DNA from: Variovorax sp. WS11
GTDB lineage: Bacteria > Pseudomonadota > Gammaproteobacteria > Burkholderiales > Burkholderiaceae_C
DNA: 64,000 bases
Reading direction: 5' to 3'
Assembly: GCF_010499245.1 (NCBI RefSeq)
Contig: NZ_JAAGOW010000001.1
Coordinates: forward strand, 2,542,001 to 2,606,000
Positions 27,822-36,505 of this stretch are shown piece by piece; position 1 is the first letter of the stretch; each line of letters begins with the position of its first letter. The notes beneath the pieces are model-generated. The model saw nothing but the letters and a program-made list of their open reading frames with translations. It was not told the DNA's origin and ran no database searches. Made by a program: the position numbers and the translations under genes.

Positions 27822-28997
27822 ATGAACCGCAATCTCTGGCTGCTCGCCGTCTGCCAGGGCTTGTTCCTGACCAACAACGTCGCCTTCATCGCGATCAACG
27901 GCCTGGTCGGTCTGGCGCTGGCGCCGCGCGGCTGGATGGCCACGCTGCCGGTGATGGGCTATGTGGTCGGCGGCGCGCTGGCCACCGGCCTGGTGGCACG
28001 CACGCAGCGGCGCCTCGGGCGGCGCCGCTCCTTCCAGATCGGCCTGGCCGTGGCGTTGGGCTCGGCGCTGCTGTGTGCGCAGGCCGCGTTCTGGCAAGAC
28101 TTCTGGCTGCTGTGCGCGGCCACCGTGGTGGCCGGCTACTACAACGCGAACGCCGCGCTCTACCGCTTCGCTGCCGCCGAACTGGCCGCGCCGGCGTGGC
28201 GCGAGAAGGCGGTCTCGCTGGTGATGGCGGGCGGGCTCATCGGCGCGGTGGCGGGCCCGAACCTCGCGGCCCTCACGCGCAACTGGTTCGCGGTGCCTTT
28301 CGCGGGCGTCTATCTCGCCCTCGGCGCCGTCGCGCTGCTGGCGATGGGCCTGATGCACTTCATCGACTTTCCCGCGCCGCCCGCGAGGAATGCGGCAACC
28401 GGCGGGCGCCCGCTGGGCGAGATCGTGCGCCAGCCGGTGTTCATCGTCGCTGCGATGGCGGGCGCTCTCAGCTACGGCGTGATGAACCTGCTGATGGCCG
28501 CCACACCGATCGCGATGCAGATCTGCAACCTGCCTTTTGACGACGTCGCGCTGGTGCTCGAATGGCATGTGATCGGCATGTTCGCGCCGGGCTTCTTCAC
28601 CGGCCACCTGATCCGCCGCTTCGGCGCGCTGCCGGTAATGGGCGCGGGCCTGCTGCTCAACCTGGGCTGCATCGCAGTGGCGCTGTCGGGTGTGGAATTG
28701 CACCAGTTCCTCGTCGCGCTCTTCCTGCTGGGGCTGGGCTGGAACTTCCTCTTCACGGGCAGCACGACGCTGTCGCTCTCGGCGTACACGGCCGAGGAGA
28801 AGGACCGCGCGCAAGGCGCGCTCAACTTCTGCGTGTTCGCGACGCTGGCGCTCAGCTCCTTCGCCTCCGGCGTGCTGGTCACGACGCAGGGTTGGCAGCT
28901 GCTGAACATCGGCTCGCTGGTGCCGGTGCTGCTGACCGGCGCAGGACTGTTGTGGCTCGCGCGCAAGCGGCGTGCCGCGGCGGCGGCGGCGGCTTAG
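27822..28997 (+). CDS. Major facilitator superfamily transporter
   Basis: This 391-residue integral membrane protein has about 12 hydrophobic segments. The MFS loop 2-3 motif is present in basic form (RTQRRLGRRRSFQIG). Several helices carry Gly and Ala repeats (VMAGGLIGAVAGPNLAAL). The length and motif fit a single-component secondary transporter. The substrate cannot be told from sequence. The end overlaps the convergent hydrolase gene by 4 bp. Confidence 0.85.
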   Translation: MNRNLWLLAVCQGLFLTNNVAFIAINGLVGLALAPRGWMATLPVMGYVVGGALATGLVARTQRRLGRRRSFQIGLAVALGSALLCAQAAFWQDFWLLCAATVVAGYYNANAALYRFAAAELAAPAWREKAVSLVMAGGLIGAVAGPNLAALTRNWFAVPFAGVYLALGAVALLAMGLMHFIDFPAPPARNAATGGRPLGEIVRQPVFIVAAMAGALSYGVMNLLMAATPIAMQICNLPFDDVALVLEWHVIGMFAPGFFTGHLIRRFGALPVMGAGLLLNLGCIAVALSGVELHQFLVALFLLGLGWNFLFTGSTTLSLSAYTAEEKDRAQGALNFCVFATLALSSFASGVLVTTQGWQLLNIGSLVPVLLTGAGLLWLARKRRAAAAAAA

Positions 28998-29830
28998 GCC
29001 GGCGGGAAGCGGGCATCGAGCCAGCGCGCCAGCGTGTCGAAGACGGGTTTCGATTCCAGCTCGTTGAAGATCTCGTGATAGAGCGCCGGGAAGCAGGTGG
29101 CGCTGAGCACCTTGGCCGGCGCGGCCTCCGCAAAGCGGCGGCTGCCGGCTGGCTTCACCAACCGGTCGTCGCCGGCGTAGACCAGCAAGGTAGGCACCGT
29201 CCATCGAGGCGCCGCCGCCTGCACGACCGCGCCTTCGTCGGCCAGGAAGCGCGCCAGCCGCGCGCCGATACGGTCGTGGCACAGCGGGTCCGCGCGGTAG
29301 CCCTGGACCACCGCCGGATCGTGGGAGAGATAGCGGTCATCGAGGCCGTTGCCCACGCGCAGCGTGGGCGCCGCGCGTGACAGCACGGCGACCAGCAGTT
29401 TCTGAAACGCGCTGAGCCCCGGATCCAGTCCGGGCGACGAGAGCACCAGCGCATCGACGGGCCGCACCGCGCGCGCCACGAAGCTCGCGGCGACCAGCCC
29501 GCCGAGGCTGTGACCCAGCACGACGAGCGGCAGCCCCGGGTACAGGCGGCGCGTGTCGTCGACCACCAGCGCGAGGTCATCGACCAATCGCATCACGCCG
29601 GGCAGACCGCCGCGCGCGCCGCTCGACGCGCCGTGGCCGTAGTGGTCGGCGGCGCGGACCGCGAAACCCCAGTCGTTGAGACCTTGCGCCAGATGCGCGT
29701 AACGACCCGCATGCTCGCCGATGCCATGCACCAGCACGACGACGGCCCGGGCGGGGCGATCGGCCGAAAGCGGCCAGTCGTGCAGGGCCAGCGTCTCGCC
29801 GTCCGGCGTGCGCAACTGCGCTTGCGCCAC
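28994..29830 (-). CDS. Alpha/beta hydrolase, monoacylglycerol-lipase-like
   Basis: This 278-residue serine hydrolase shows the oxyanion stretch VLVHGIGEHAGRY, the nucleophile elbow VLGHSLGGLVA, the Asp in VYAGDDRLVKP, and the His in ALYHEIFNE, which together define the Hydrolase_4/lysophospholipase family. The family start MAxx is absent. A GTG at 29830, 18 bases after the stop of the upstream dipeptidase, fits best (MAQAQLRTPDGETLAL). It probably shares a transcript with that peptidase gene. Confidence 0.85.
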   Translation of the reverse strand: MAQAQLRTPDGETLALHDWPLSADRPARAVVVLVHGIGEHAGRYAHLAQGLNDWGFAVRAADHYGHGASSGARGGLPGVMRLVDDLALVVDDTRRLYPGLPLVVLGHSLGGLVAASFVARAVRPVDALVLSSPGLDPGLSAFQKLLVAVLSRAAPTLRVGNGLDDRYLSHDPAVVQGYRADPLCHDRIGARLARFLADEGAVVQAAAPRWTVPTLLVYAGDDRLVKPAGSRRFAEAAPAKVLSATCFPALYHEIFNELESKPVFDTLARWLDARFPPA

Positions 29831-29847
29831 GAATGCGGCGGCCGGCT

Positions 29848-31341
29848 TCAGGCGCCGGCGGCGCGAGCGGCCGGCAGCGCGGCGATGACCTCGGCCACGG
29901 CCGCGGTCAGCTTCTTGGCGTAGGGCACATGCAGGAACTCGTTGGGTCCGTGCGCATTGCTCTTGGGGCCGAGCACGCCGCAGACCATCATCTGCGCCTT
30001 CGGGAAGCCGACGCTCAGCATGTTCATGAGCGGAATGGTCCCGCCTTGCCCGATGTAGCCGCAGCTCGCGCCGAAGTGCGCCTGCGAAGCGGCGTTGAGC
30101 GCACGCTCGAACCAGGATGCGGTGGAAGGCGCATTCCAGCCGGTGGCGCCGCCGTTGCTCTCGAAGGTGACCTTGGCCTGGTAGGGCGCGTTGTCTTCGA
30201 GCAGCGTCTTGAGCTCCTGCACGGCCCGGTCGGCATCGACCAGCGGCGGCAGGCGCAGCGAGAGCTTGAACGCGGTGTACGGACGCAGCACGTTGCCCGC
30301 GTCCTTCAGCGCCGGGAAGCCTTCGGCGCCGGTCACGGAGAGCGTGGGCTTCCAGGTGCGGTTGATCAGCGCCTCCACCGGATCGCTGGTGGTCGGCAGC
30401 GCGAAGGCGGTCGCGCCGCCGCAGTCGTAGTGCGCCCAGGGGAAGCGCTTGTAGACCTCGTCGCCCAGGATTTCGGCGGTGGCCCTGGCCTGCACGAGGC
30501 GATCGGCCGGCAGCTCGCAGTGGAAGCTCTGCGGCAGCAGGCGGCCGGTCTTGCTGTCCTCGAGGCGGTCCAGCACCTGGCGCATGATGCGGAAGCTCGA
30601 GGGCACCAGGCCCGAGGCGTCGCCGGAGTGCACGCCCTCGGTCAGGATCTCGACCTTCAGCGTCCCGCTCGCCATGCCGCGCAGCGAGGTGGTGAGCCAC
30701 AGCTGGTCGTAGTTGCCGGCGCCCGAGTCGAGGCAGATCACCAGGCCCACCTCGCCAAGGCGCGGCCGCAGCGCGTCGATGTAGGGCAGCAGGTCATAGG
30801 AGCCGGACTCCTCGCAGGTCTCGATCAGGCCGACCACGCGCGGATGGGCCGCGCCCTGCGCCTTGAGCGCCTGCAGCGCCGCGACGCTCGCGTAGACCGC
30901 GTAGCCATCATCCGCGCCGCCGCGGCCGTAGAGCAGGCCGTCTTCATACTTGGGGGTCCACGGGCCGAGGTCGCTGCGCCAGCCGGTGAACTCGGGCTGC
31001 TTGTCCAGGTGGCCGTACATCAGCGCGGTCTCGCTCATGTCGGTGCCGGTGGCCGGCACCTCGAAGAAGAGCACCGGCGTGCGCCCTTCGAGCCGCACGA
31101 TCTCGAGCTTCAGGCCCTCGACCTTCTGTGCCTCGACCCAGGCGGCGGCATTGCGCATCACGGTGTCGAGATAGCCGTTCTGCACCCAGTCCTTGTCGAA
31201 GCCGGGCGACTTGGCCGGGATGGCGATGTACTCGGTGAGCTGGCGGACGATGTCCTGGTCCCATTTCGTCGAGACGTCGGACAGGGCGCGCTCGGCATCG
31301 AGCAGGCCCGAAGGCATTTCGCGGTGCAGGGGAGCGTTCAT
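29848..31341 (-). CDS. M20-family dipeptidase
   Basis: This cytosolic metallopeptidase of 497 residues resembles carnosinase/CNDP-type dipeptidases. Metal ligands are in ALMYGHLDKQPEFTG, GRGGADDGYAVYA and LIETCEESGSYD, with the dimerisation insert starting LKVEILTEGVHSGDAS and a final His in NAHGPNEFLHVPY. There is no signal peptide. It is followed by the hydrolase gene with a 17-bp gap and diverges from the DUF72 gene. Confidence 0.9.
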   Translation of the reverse strand: MNAPLHREMPSGLLDAERALSDVSTKWDQDIVRQLTEYIAIPAKSPGFDKDWVQNGYLDTVMRNAAAWVEAQKVEGLKLEIVRLEGRTPVLFFEVPATGTDMSETALMYGHLDKQPEFTGWRSDLGPWTPKYEDGLLYGRGGADDGYAVYASVAALQALKAQGAAHPRVVGLIETCEESGSYDLLPYIDALRPRLGEVGLVICLDSGAGNYDQLWLTTSLRGMASGTLKVEILTEGVHSGDASGLVPSSFRIMRQVLDRLEDSKTGRLLPQSFHCELPADRLVQARATAEILGDEVYKRFPWAHYDCGGATAFALPTTSDPVEALINRTWKPTLSVTGAEGFPALKDAGNVLRPYTAFKLSLRLPPLVDADRAVQELKTLLEDNAPYQAKVTFESNGGATGWNAPSTASWFERALNAASQAHFGASCGYIGQGGTIPLMNMLSVGFPKAQMMVCGVLGPKSNAHGPNEFLHVPYAKKLTAAVAEVIAALPAARAAGA

Positions 31342-31465
31342 GGGGTTCTCCGCGTGGTGGGTCTGGGCGAGGATCTCGCGAATTATGGGCGCATGCCGCG
31401 CGGCCCGCAGGGCTTTGGGCTAATCTCTGCCGGCTTCGAAGTGGCAACCCGATCGGAGGCAGATT

Positions 31466-32272
31466 TTGAGCAGCAACAGCATGCACGTTCGCGTCGGCAT
31501 CGGCGGCTGGACCTACGAGCCCTGGCGCAAGAACTTTTATCCCGAGGGCCTGCCGCACAGCCAGGAGCTGCACTACGCGAGCCGGCAGCTCACGGCCATC
31601 GAGGTCAACGGCACCTACTACAGCAGCTTCAAGCCGCCGACCTTCAAGAAGTGGCACGACGAGACGCCGGAGGACTTCGTCTTCTCGCTCAAGGCCTCGC
31701 GCTTCGCGACCAACCGCAAGCAGCTGTCGGCCGCGGGCGAGTCGGTCTCGCGCTTCGTCGAAAGCGGCATCACGGAACTGGGCGACAAGCTGGGCCCGAT
31801 CGTCTGGCAGTTCTTGCCGACCAAGGCCTTCGATCCCGAGGACTTCGAGGCCTTTCTCGCGCTGCTGCCGAAGAAGGAGGGCAGCCGTGCGCTGCGCCAC
31901 GTGATGGATGTGCGGCATCCGAGCTTCATGGCGCCGGCCTACCTGGCGCTGGCGCGCAAGTACCAGGCGGCGACGGTCTTCACCGACGCGGACAAGTTCC
32001 CGTCCTTTGCCGATCTCACGAGCGACTTCGTCTATGCGCGGCTGATGATGAGCGACGCCGGGCAGAAAACCGGGTATGCGCCCAAGGCGCTCGATGCCTG
32101 GGCCGAGGCGGCGAAGACCTGGGCCGGCGGCGGACTGCCGGAGGCGCTGCCCTATGTCGAGGAGGGCGGCAAGGGCACGAAGAGCGCGCGCGACGTCTTC
32201 ATCTACTTCATCAACGGCGCAAAAGAAAAGGCACCGGCGGCTGCCGGTGCCTTGATTCAGCGCCTCGATTGA
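31466..32272 (+). CDS. DUF72 (YecE-like) protein
   Basis: This TIM-barrel-like protein of 268 residues has the family N-terminal signature GIGGWTYEPWRKNFYPEGLP, then IEVNGTYYSSFKPPTFKKW, FVFSLKASRF and WQFLPTKAFD. I accept the TTG at 31466 because GGAGG lies six bases upstream. The ATG at 31481 would be 21 bases away. The biochemical role of DUF72 is unknown. It converges on the bactofilin gene. Confidence 0.85.
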   Translation: MSSNSMHVRVGIGGWTYEPWRKNFYPEGLPHSQELHYASRQLTAIEVNGTYYSSFKPPTFKKWHDETPEDFVFSLKASRFATNRKQLSAAGESVSRFVESGITELGDKLGPIVWQFLPTKAFDPEDFEAFLALLPKKEGSRALRHVMDVRHPSFMAPAYLALARKYQAATVFTDADKFPSFADLTSDFVYARLMMSDAGQKTGYAPKALDAWAEAAKTWAGGGLPEALPYVEEGGKGTKSARDVFIYFINGAKEKAPAAAGALIQRLD

Positions 32273-32294
32273 GCGGCGCGAGAGGCGCCGCGGC

Positions 32295-32822
32295 TCAGGC
32301 TGCGGCTTGCAGCGCCGGCTTGCTGGGGCTGCTGCTGCCAGCGGCGGCACCGAAGCTGATCTCGCCGGAGAGCTGGCCACCTTCCTCGACCACGATCTTG
32401 CCGTAGCGGATTTTGCCGGTGACTTTGCCGGTGGAATGGATGACAAGCTTTTCGCGCACTGTCAGGTTGCCGTCGAACAGGCCGCGGATTTCGGCGATGT
32501 CGATTTCGGCCGAGCCCTTGAAGGCGCCTTGTTCGGCGATCTGCATCACGCGCGAGTCCATGGTCGCCTCGACCAGGCCTTCGACCACGAGCGTGTCGCA
32601 ATCGGTGATCTCGACGCCCTTGAGCTTGATGTTGGGGCCGACGGTGAGCTTGCTGCCGCCTTCCTTGGCCGCCGCGCTCGCCGTCGACTGCGCCGACAGG
32701 TTGGTCGGGGTCACGGGAGAACCCGAAAGGTTGGTGCCGGAACCCATCAGTGGCGCGGGACGAGAGGCAAGGGGTTCGGCTTCGCGTTCACGCTTGCCGA
32801 AGAAGGGGGACTGTGTGGCCAA
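32295..32822 (-). CDS. Bactofilin (polymer-forming cytoskeletal protein)
   Basis: Bactofilins polymerise without nucleotides into filaments that scaffold envelope enzymes. The 175-residue protein has a disordered, Ser/Pro-rich N-terminus and then a DUF583 right-handed beta-helix of regular strands (IKLKGVEITDCDTLVVEGLV, FKGSAEIDIAEIRGLFDGNL, GKVTGKIRYGKIVVEEGGQL). The start is probably the TTG at 32822, with GAGGAG seven bases upstream (MATQSPFFGKRE). A TTG at 32837 is also in frame. No M23 peptidase neighbour is present. Confidence 0.85.
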   Translation of the reverse strand: MATQSPFFGKREREAEPLASRPAPLMGSGTNLSGSPVTPTNLSAQSTASAAAKEGGSKLTVGPNIKLKGVEITDCDTLVVEGLVEATMDSRVMQIAEQGAFKGSAEIDIAEIRGLFDGNLTVREKLVIHSTGKVTGKIRYGKIVVEEGGQLSGEISFGAAAGSSSPSKPALQAAA

Positions 32823-32956
32823 TGGGAAGCTCCTCAAAAGGGGTCATCGTAAGAAGACGCTCCGAGCTCGCTGCACTTCATTGCGCAAGAAGCGTAACTG
32901 AATACGTCTCGAATGGCAGTGCCTGGGAACTTTCGTCTGCGTCTCGCGGCGTCGGC

Positions 32957-33544
32957 TCACGCAGTCTGCCACACCGCGCGCCCTTGGGCGGCATCGTCGA
33001 TCGTTGCGATGAAGCCGGCGACCGCGGTCTCGGGCAAGCTGAGAGCGAAATGCACGAGGCTTTCATGGCGCACTTCGCGCAGCGTGGCGCCCGCCGTCGC
33101 CATCTCGCGGCGCACCACGCCCTCGAGCGCGTAAGGGACGGCGCATTGCAGCCAACAGTGCTTCACCAGCGGTACCAGCGTTGCGCCGAGCAGCGCCTGC
33201 GCAATGCTGTCGGTGTACGCGCGTACCAGTCCGCCGGCACCGAGCTTGACGCCACCGAAGTAGCGCACGACGGTCGCGAGCACGCCTTCGAGCGCGTGGT
33301 GCCGCAGCACTTCCAGCATGGGGCGCCCGGCGGTGCCGCCGGGTTCTCCATCGTCGTTGGCGGCCGATTGCCCACCGGCCATCAGCGCCCAGCACACATG
33401 GGCCGCGCCGGGGTGCGCGCTGCGCAGTGCATCGACGATGGCCTGCGCGGCCGCGCGATCGGCCACCGGCTGCACGCAACCGATGAAGCGGCTCTTCTTG
33501 ATCAGGAGTTCGCTGTGCAGCGGCGCGGCGAGGGTGAAGGCCAT
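32957..33544 (-). CDS. IMPACT/YigZ family protein
   Basis: The 195-residue protein starts MAFTLAAPLHSELLIKKSRF and has the UPF0029 core (AAHVCWALMAGG, DDGEPGGTAGRPMLEVL and VVRYFGGVKLGAGGLVRAY), followed by a C-terminal ferredoxin-like domain. YigZ-type proteins are linked to translation or ribosome-associated functions, but no activity is settled. It lies 34 bp after metW on the same strand. Confidence 0.9.
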   Translation of the reverse strand: MAFTLAAPLHSELLIKKSRFIGCVQPVADRAAAQAIVDALRSAHPGAAHVCWALMAGGQSAANDDGEPGGTAGRPMLEVLRHHALEGVLATVVRYFGGVKLGAGGLVRAYTDSIAQALLGATLVPLVKHCWLQCAVPYALEGVVRREMATAGATLREVRHESLVHFALSLPETAVAGFIATIDDAAQGRAVWQTA

Positions 33545-33578
33545 TGGTTCCCGGCGCGGGGCCGAAGGCTCGGCTGCT

Positions 33579-34166
33579 TCAGCGCTCGCGCTCGAACTTG
33601 AAGACTGCTGTGCCGGCACGCGCGTTCGGCAGCCAGCGCACCTCGGTGCCTTCCTGCAGGCCGAAGGCGTCGAGCACGCGCAGGCGGTTCTTGCGCGCGA
33701 GCACTTCGAAGTCCTTGAAGGTGCCGACGCGGATGTTGGGCGTGTCGTACCACTGATAGGGAAGGCGCCGCGTCACGGGCATGCGGCCGCGCGCGATGCT
33801 GATGCGGTTCGGCCAGTGCGCGAAGTTGGGGAACGCGACGATGCCGATGCGGCCGACGCGCGCCGTTTCGCGCAGCATCACCTCGGCATTGCGGAGATGC
33901 TGCAGCGTGTCGATCTGCAGCACGACGTCGAAGGAGGCATCGTCGAACATCGCCAGGCCTTCGTCGAGGTTGAGCTGGATCACGTCGACGCCGTGACGGA
34001 TGCATTGCAGCACGTTGCCATCGGCGATCTCGACACCGTAGCCGCTGCAGCCGCGCTCGCGCTGCAACAGGTCGAGCAGGGCGCCGTCGCCGCAGCCGAG
34101 GTCGAGCACGCGCGAGCCCTCGGGCACGAGGCGCGCGATCAGGCGCTGAGTGTGCACATCGCTCAT
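33579..34166 (-). CDS. metW: Methionine biosynthesis protein MetW
   Basis: MetW is an AdoMet-binding methyltransferase-like partner of MetX, needed for homoserine acylation in many proteobacteria. The 195-residue product has the AdoMet motif VLDLGCGDGALLDLL and the family stretches LQIDTLQHLRNAEVMLRE and YQWYDTPNIRVGTFKDFE. It is 58 bp downstream of metX in the same operon and should be under the same SAM-responsive control. Confidence 0.92.
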   Translation of the reverse strand: MSDVHTQRLIARLVPEGSRVLDLGCGDGALLDLLQRERGCSGYGVEIADGNVLQCIRHGVDVIQLNLDEGLAMFDDASFDVVLQIDTLQHLRNAEVMLRETARVGRIGIVAFPNFAHWPNRISIARGRMPVTRRLPYQWYDTPNIRVGTFKDFEVLARKNRLRVLDAFGLQEGTEVRWLPNARAGTAVFKFERER

Positions 34167-34224
34167 CAGGCAACCTCCGCGCTGCGCGCTGCGGTGCGAG
34201 CGCCTTCGGGCGGCCGGGCGGCGC

Positions 34225-35379
34225 TCATTGAAGAGGCTCCTCTTTCGCGATGTGCTCGAAGTACGAGCGCACGACGCTCATGTAGCGCACGTCGTCGAGC
34301 AGGAAGGCGTCGTGCCCGTGCGGTGCGTCGATCTCCGCATAGCTCACGTTGCGGCGGTTGTCGAGCAGCGCCTTCACGATCTCGCGACTGCGCGCCGGCG
34401 CGAAGCGCCAGTCGGTGGTGAAGCTCACGAGCAGGAAGCGGGCGGTGGCCGGCGCCAGCGCAGCGCGCAGGTCGCCGCCGTGCGCGCGCGCGGGGTCGAA
34501 GTAGTCGAGCGCGCGCGTGATCAGCAGGTAGGTGTTGGCGTCGAAGTACTCGCTGAACTTGTCGCCGTTGTAGCGCAGGTAGCTCTCGATCTGGAACTCG
34601 ACCTCCTGGGTCGAGTAGAGGAAGTCCGTGCCGGCCACATCGCCCTCGACGGCGCTGCGCAACGCGCGGCCGAACTTCTCGTTCATCAGGTCGTCGCTCT
34701 GGTAGGTGATGTGGCCGATCATGCGGGCGATGCGCAGGCCGCGCTTGGGGATCACGCCATGCTCGTAGAAGTGGCCGCCGTTGAAGTCGGGGTCGGTCAC
34801 GATGGCGCGGCGGGCCACCTCGTTGAAGGCGATGTTCTGCGCCGTCAGGCTGGGTGCGCTGGCGATCACGACCGCATGGCGCACGCGCTGCGGATACTGC
34901 AGGGTCCACGACAGCGCCTGCATGCCGCCCAGGCTGCCGCCCATCACCGCGGCCAGCGTCTCGATGCCGAGCGCGTCGAGCAGGGCGGCCTGCGCGCGGA
35001 CCCAGTCCTCGACGGTGACCACCGGAAAGTCGGCGCCGTAGATGTGCCCGGTCGCCGGATTGGCGTGCATCGGGCCGGTGGAGCCGAAGCAGGAGCCCAG
35101 GTTGTTGATGCCGATCACGAAGAAGCGGTCGGTGTCGACCGGCTTGCCCGGGCCGATCATGTTGTCCCACCAGCCCTCGGACTTCTCCTGGCCCGCATAC
35201 ACGCCGGCCACGTGGTGCGAGGCGTTCAGCGCATGACAGACCAGCACGGCGTTGCTGCGCTGCGCGTTGAGCGTGCCGTAGGTCTCGTAGGCCAGGCTGT
35301 AGTCGGAGATCGTCGCGCCGCTGCTGAGCGGCAGCGGACCCGCGAAGGACATGGATTGCGAAGAGACGAGCAGCGACAT
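34225..35379 (-). CDS. metX: Homoserine O-acyltransferase MetX
   Basis: This enzyme activates homoserine for methionine synthesis by transfer of an acetyl or succinyl group from CoA. The 384-residue alpha/beta hydrolase has the nucleophile elbow [10 protein letters not shown], the Asp region [10 protein letters not shown], and the His motif [10 protein letters not shown]. The N-terminus ([20 protein letters not shown]) aligns with family starts. MetX-named proteins in proteobacteria often use succinyl-CoA, so donor specificity is open. No Shine-Dalgarno is visible because a terminator hairpin ends 12 bases before the ATG. A SAM-II-like riboswitch precedes it. Confidence 0.92.
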   Translation of the reverse strand: MSLLVSSQSMSFAGPLPLSSGATISDYSLAYETYGTLNAQRSNAVLVCHALNASHHVAGVYAGQEKSEGWWDNMIGPGKPVDTDRFFVIGINNLGSCFGSTGPMHANPATGHIYGADFPVVTVEDWVRAQAALLDALGIETLAAVMGGSLGGMQALSWTLQYPQRVRHAVVIASAPSLTAQNIAFNEVARRAIVTDPDFNGGHFYEHGVIPKRGLRIARMIGHITYQSDDLMNEKFGRALRSAVEGDVAGTDFLYSTQEVEFQIESYLRYNGDKFSEYFDANTYLLITRALDYFDPARAHGGDLRAALAPATARFLLVSFTTDWRFAPARSREIVKALLDNRRNVSYAEIDAPHGHDAFLLDDVRYMSVVRSYFEHIAKEEPLQ

Positions 35380-35380
35380 G

Positions 35381-35418
35381 GAAAAGAAAAACCCGGCCTC
35401 GCCAAAAACGAGCCGGGT
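35381..35418 (-). terminator. Attenuator-type terminator in the metX leader
   Basis: Minus strand ACCCGGCTCG-loop-CGAGGCCGGGT followed by TTTTCTTTT forms an intrinsic terminator between the SAM-II-like aptamer and the metX ATG. Its position in the leader rather than after a gene points to regulated premature termination. Confidence 0.75.
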
Positions 35419-35422
35419 CGGG

Positions 35423-35480
35423 CATCCGTCTTTAGCAGCATTTGTTAAGCGCCCGCAAGCTGGAGCAAATCGGCGCGTCC
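35423..35480 (-). ncRNA. SAM-II-like riboswitch upstream of metX
   Basis: The minus strand reads GCGCCGATTTGCTCCAGC, TTGCGGGCGC, then TTAACAAATGCTGCTAAAG. This matches the SAM-II (met1) layout: a P1 helix (GCGCC/GGCGC), the conserved GATTTG and CTTGC in its loop, and the 3' GCTAAAG that forms the pseudoknot (CAGC with GCTG). SAM-II binds S-adenosylmethionine and represses metA/metX genes, mostly in Alphaproteobacteria. The gene downstream is metX, as expected. Confidence 0.8.
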
Positions 35481-35496
35481 GGTGAGTATATGCCGC

Positions 35497-36063
35497 TCAA
35501 CCCCAGCCGATCAACGCGCCGGCGCCGAGCAGCAGGAAGAGGGCGGCGGAGACGCCGTGCACCAGCTTGATGGGCACGCGCTTCACGATGCGCTCGCCCA
35601 GCCACACCACCGGCGCGTTGGCCACCATCATGCCCAGCGTGGTGCCGAGCACGACCCAGGCATAGGCATCGACGTAGCGCGCGGCGAGCATGACGGTGGC
35701 GATCTGCGTCTTGTCGCCCATCTCGGCGAGAAAGAAGGCGATCAGCGTGGTGCCGAAGACGCCGAAGCGCGAGGTCTTCGGGAGCTGGTCGTCATCGAGC
35801 TTGTCGGGAATCAGCATCCACAGCGCCATCGCGATGAAGGAGCCGCCCAGGATCCAACGCAACACATCGGGGCCCAGCGCGTGGGTGACCCAGTTGCCCA
35901 CCGCGCCCGCCAGCGCATGGTTGACGACCGTGGCCGCGAAGATGCCCAGCGCGATCGGCCAGGGCCTGCGAAAGCGCGCGGCGAGGACCAGCGAGAGCAG
36001 CTGGGTCTTGTCGCCCATTTCGGCGAGCGCGACCACGCCGGTCGCAACGAGAAAAGCTTCCAT
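35497..36063 (-). CDS. GDT1/TMEM165-family manganese exporter
   Basis: This 188-residue inner-membrane protein of six helices has the duplicated signature EMGDKTQ (in VALAEMGDKTQLLSL and FFLAEMGDKTQIATV), which forms the cation site of the UPF0016/GDT1 family. Bacterial members such as MneA export manganese. A yybP-ykoY manganese riboswitch lies directly upstream. AGGAG nine bases before the ATG at 36063 supports the start. Confidence 0.9.
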   Translation of the reverse strand: MEAFLVATGVVALAEMGDKTQLLSLVLAARFRRPWPIALGIFAATVVNHALAGAVGNWVTHALGPDVLRWILGGSFIAMALWMLIPDKLDDDQLPKTSRFGVFGTTLIAFFLAEMGDKTQIATVMLAARYVDAYAWVVLGTTLGMMVANAPVVWLGERIVKRVPIKLVHGVSAALFLLLGAGALIGWG

Positions 36064-36096
36064 GAAAAAGGGACTCCTGGGCCGAAGGACGCAATT

Positions 36097-36137
36097 GACC
36101 GTGCAACACCTTCGGCCACATCCGAAGCTGCACGGTC
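36097..36137 (-). promoter_or_regulatory. Expression-platform hairpin of the manganese riboswitch
   Basis: GACCGTGCA and TGCACGGTC enclose a second nested pairing (CTTCGG/CCGAAG). The 5' arm overlaps the last bases of the aptamer (TTTGACC), so aptamer closure and this helix compete. Confidence 0.65.
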
Positions 36138-36249
36138 AAAGGTCTCGCCAGGTGGAACACTGTCTGCGCCATGTCCGGCACAAAGGCCGGGCAAGTCTGT
36201 TGACGCACACCCTTCTCGCAATGGAAGGCGGCTACTCCCCAATGACCGG
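36132..36249 (-). ncRNA. yybP-ykoY manganese riboswitch
   Basis: The minus strand carries the hallmark words in order: GGTCATTGGGGAGTAGCC, GTCAACAGAC, and CCTGGCGAGACCTTTGACC, closing helix P1 (GGTCA with TGACC). This class senses Mn2+ and activates exporters of the MntP and GDT1 families. The downstream gene is a GDT1 exporter. The remaining 36250-36505 holds the divergent promoters and the long leader of the RRM gene, with no other gene seen. Confidence 0.92.
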
Positions 36250-36505
36250 GCGATTCTAGCCATGCGCAAGCTCCGCTTTGTGAGCAGGCGCAAACTTCCC
36301 ATTTATTTTTCGCGAGGGCGCCATTGCGGGCAAATTCCTACTTGCGTGCGAATCATTTCACCCATAATGCACGAGCCTCTCACTTGAGTTTTCGACAGGA
36401 GGGGCGATTCGGTGATCGGTCAGTTTCGCGCGGCCCAGCGGCTTTTCGTGGGTGGTGCTCCCGGGACTCCATCGCTTTTTCTTTGTGTTTATTAGGAGTC
36501 CCTTC

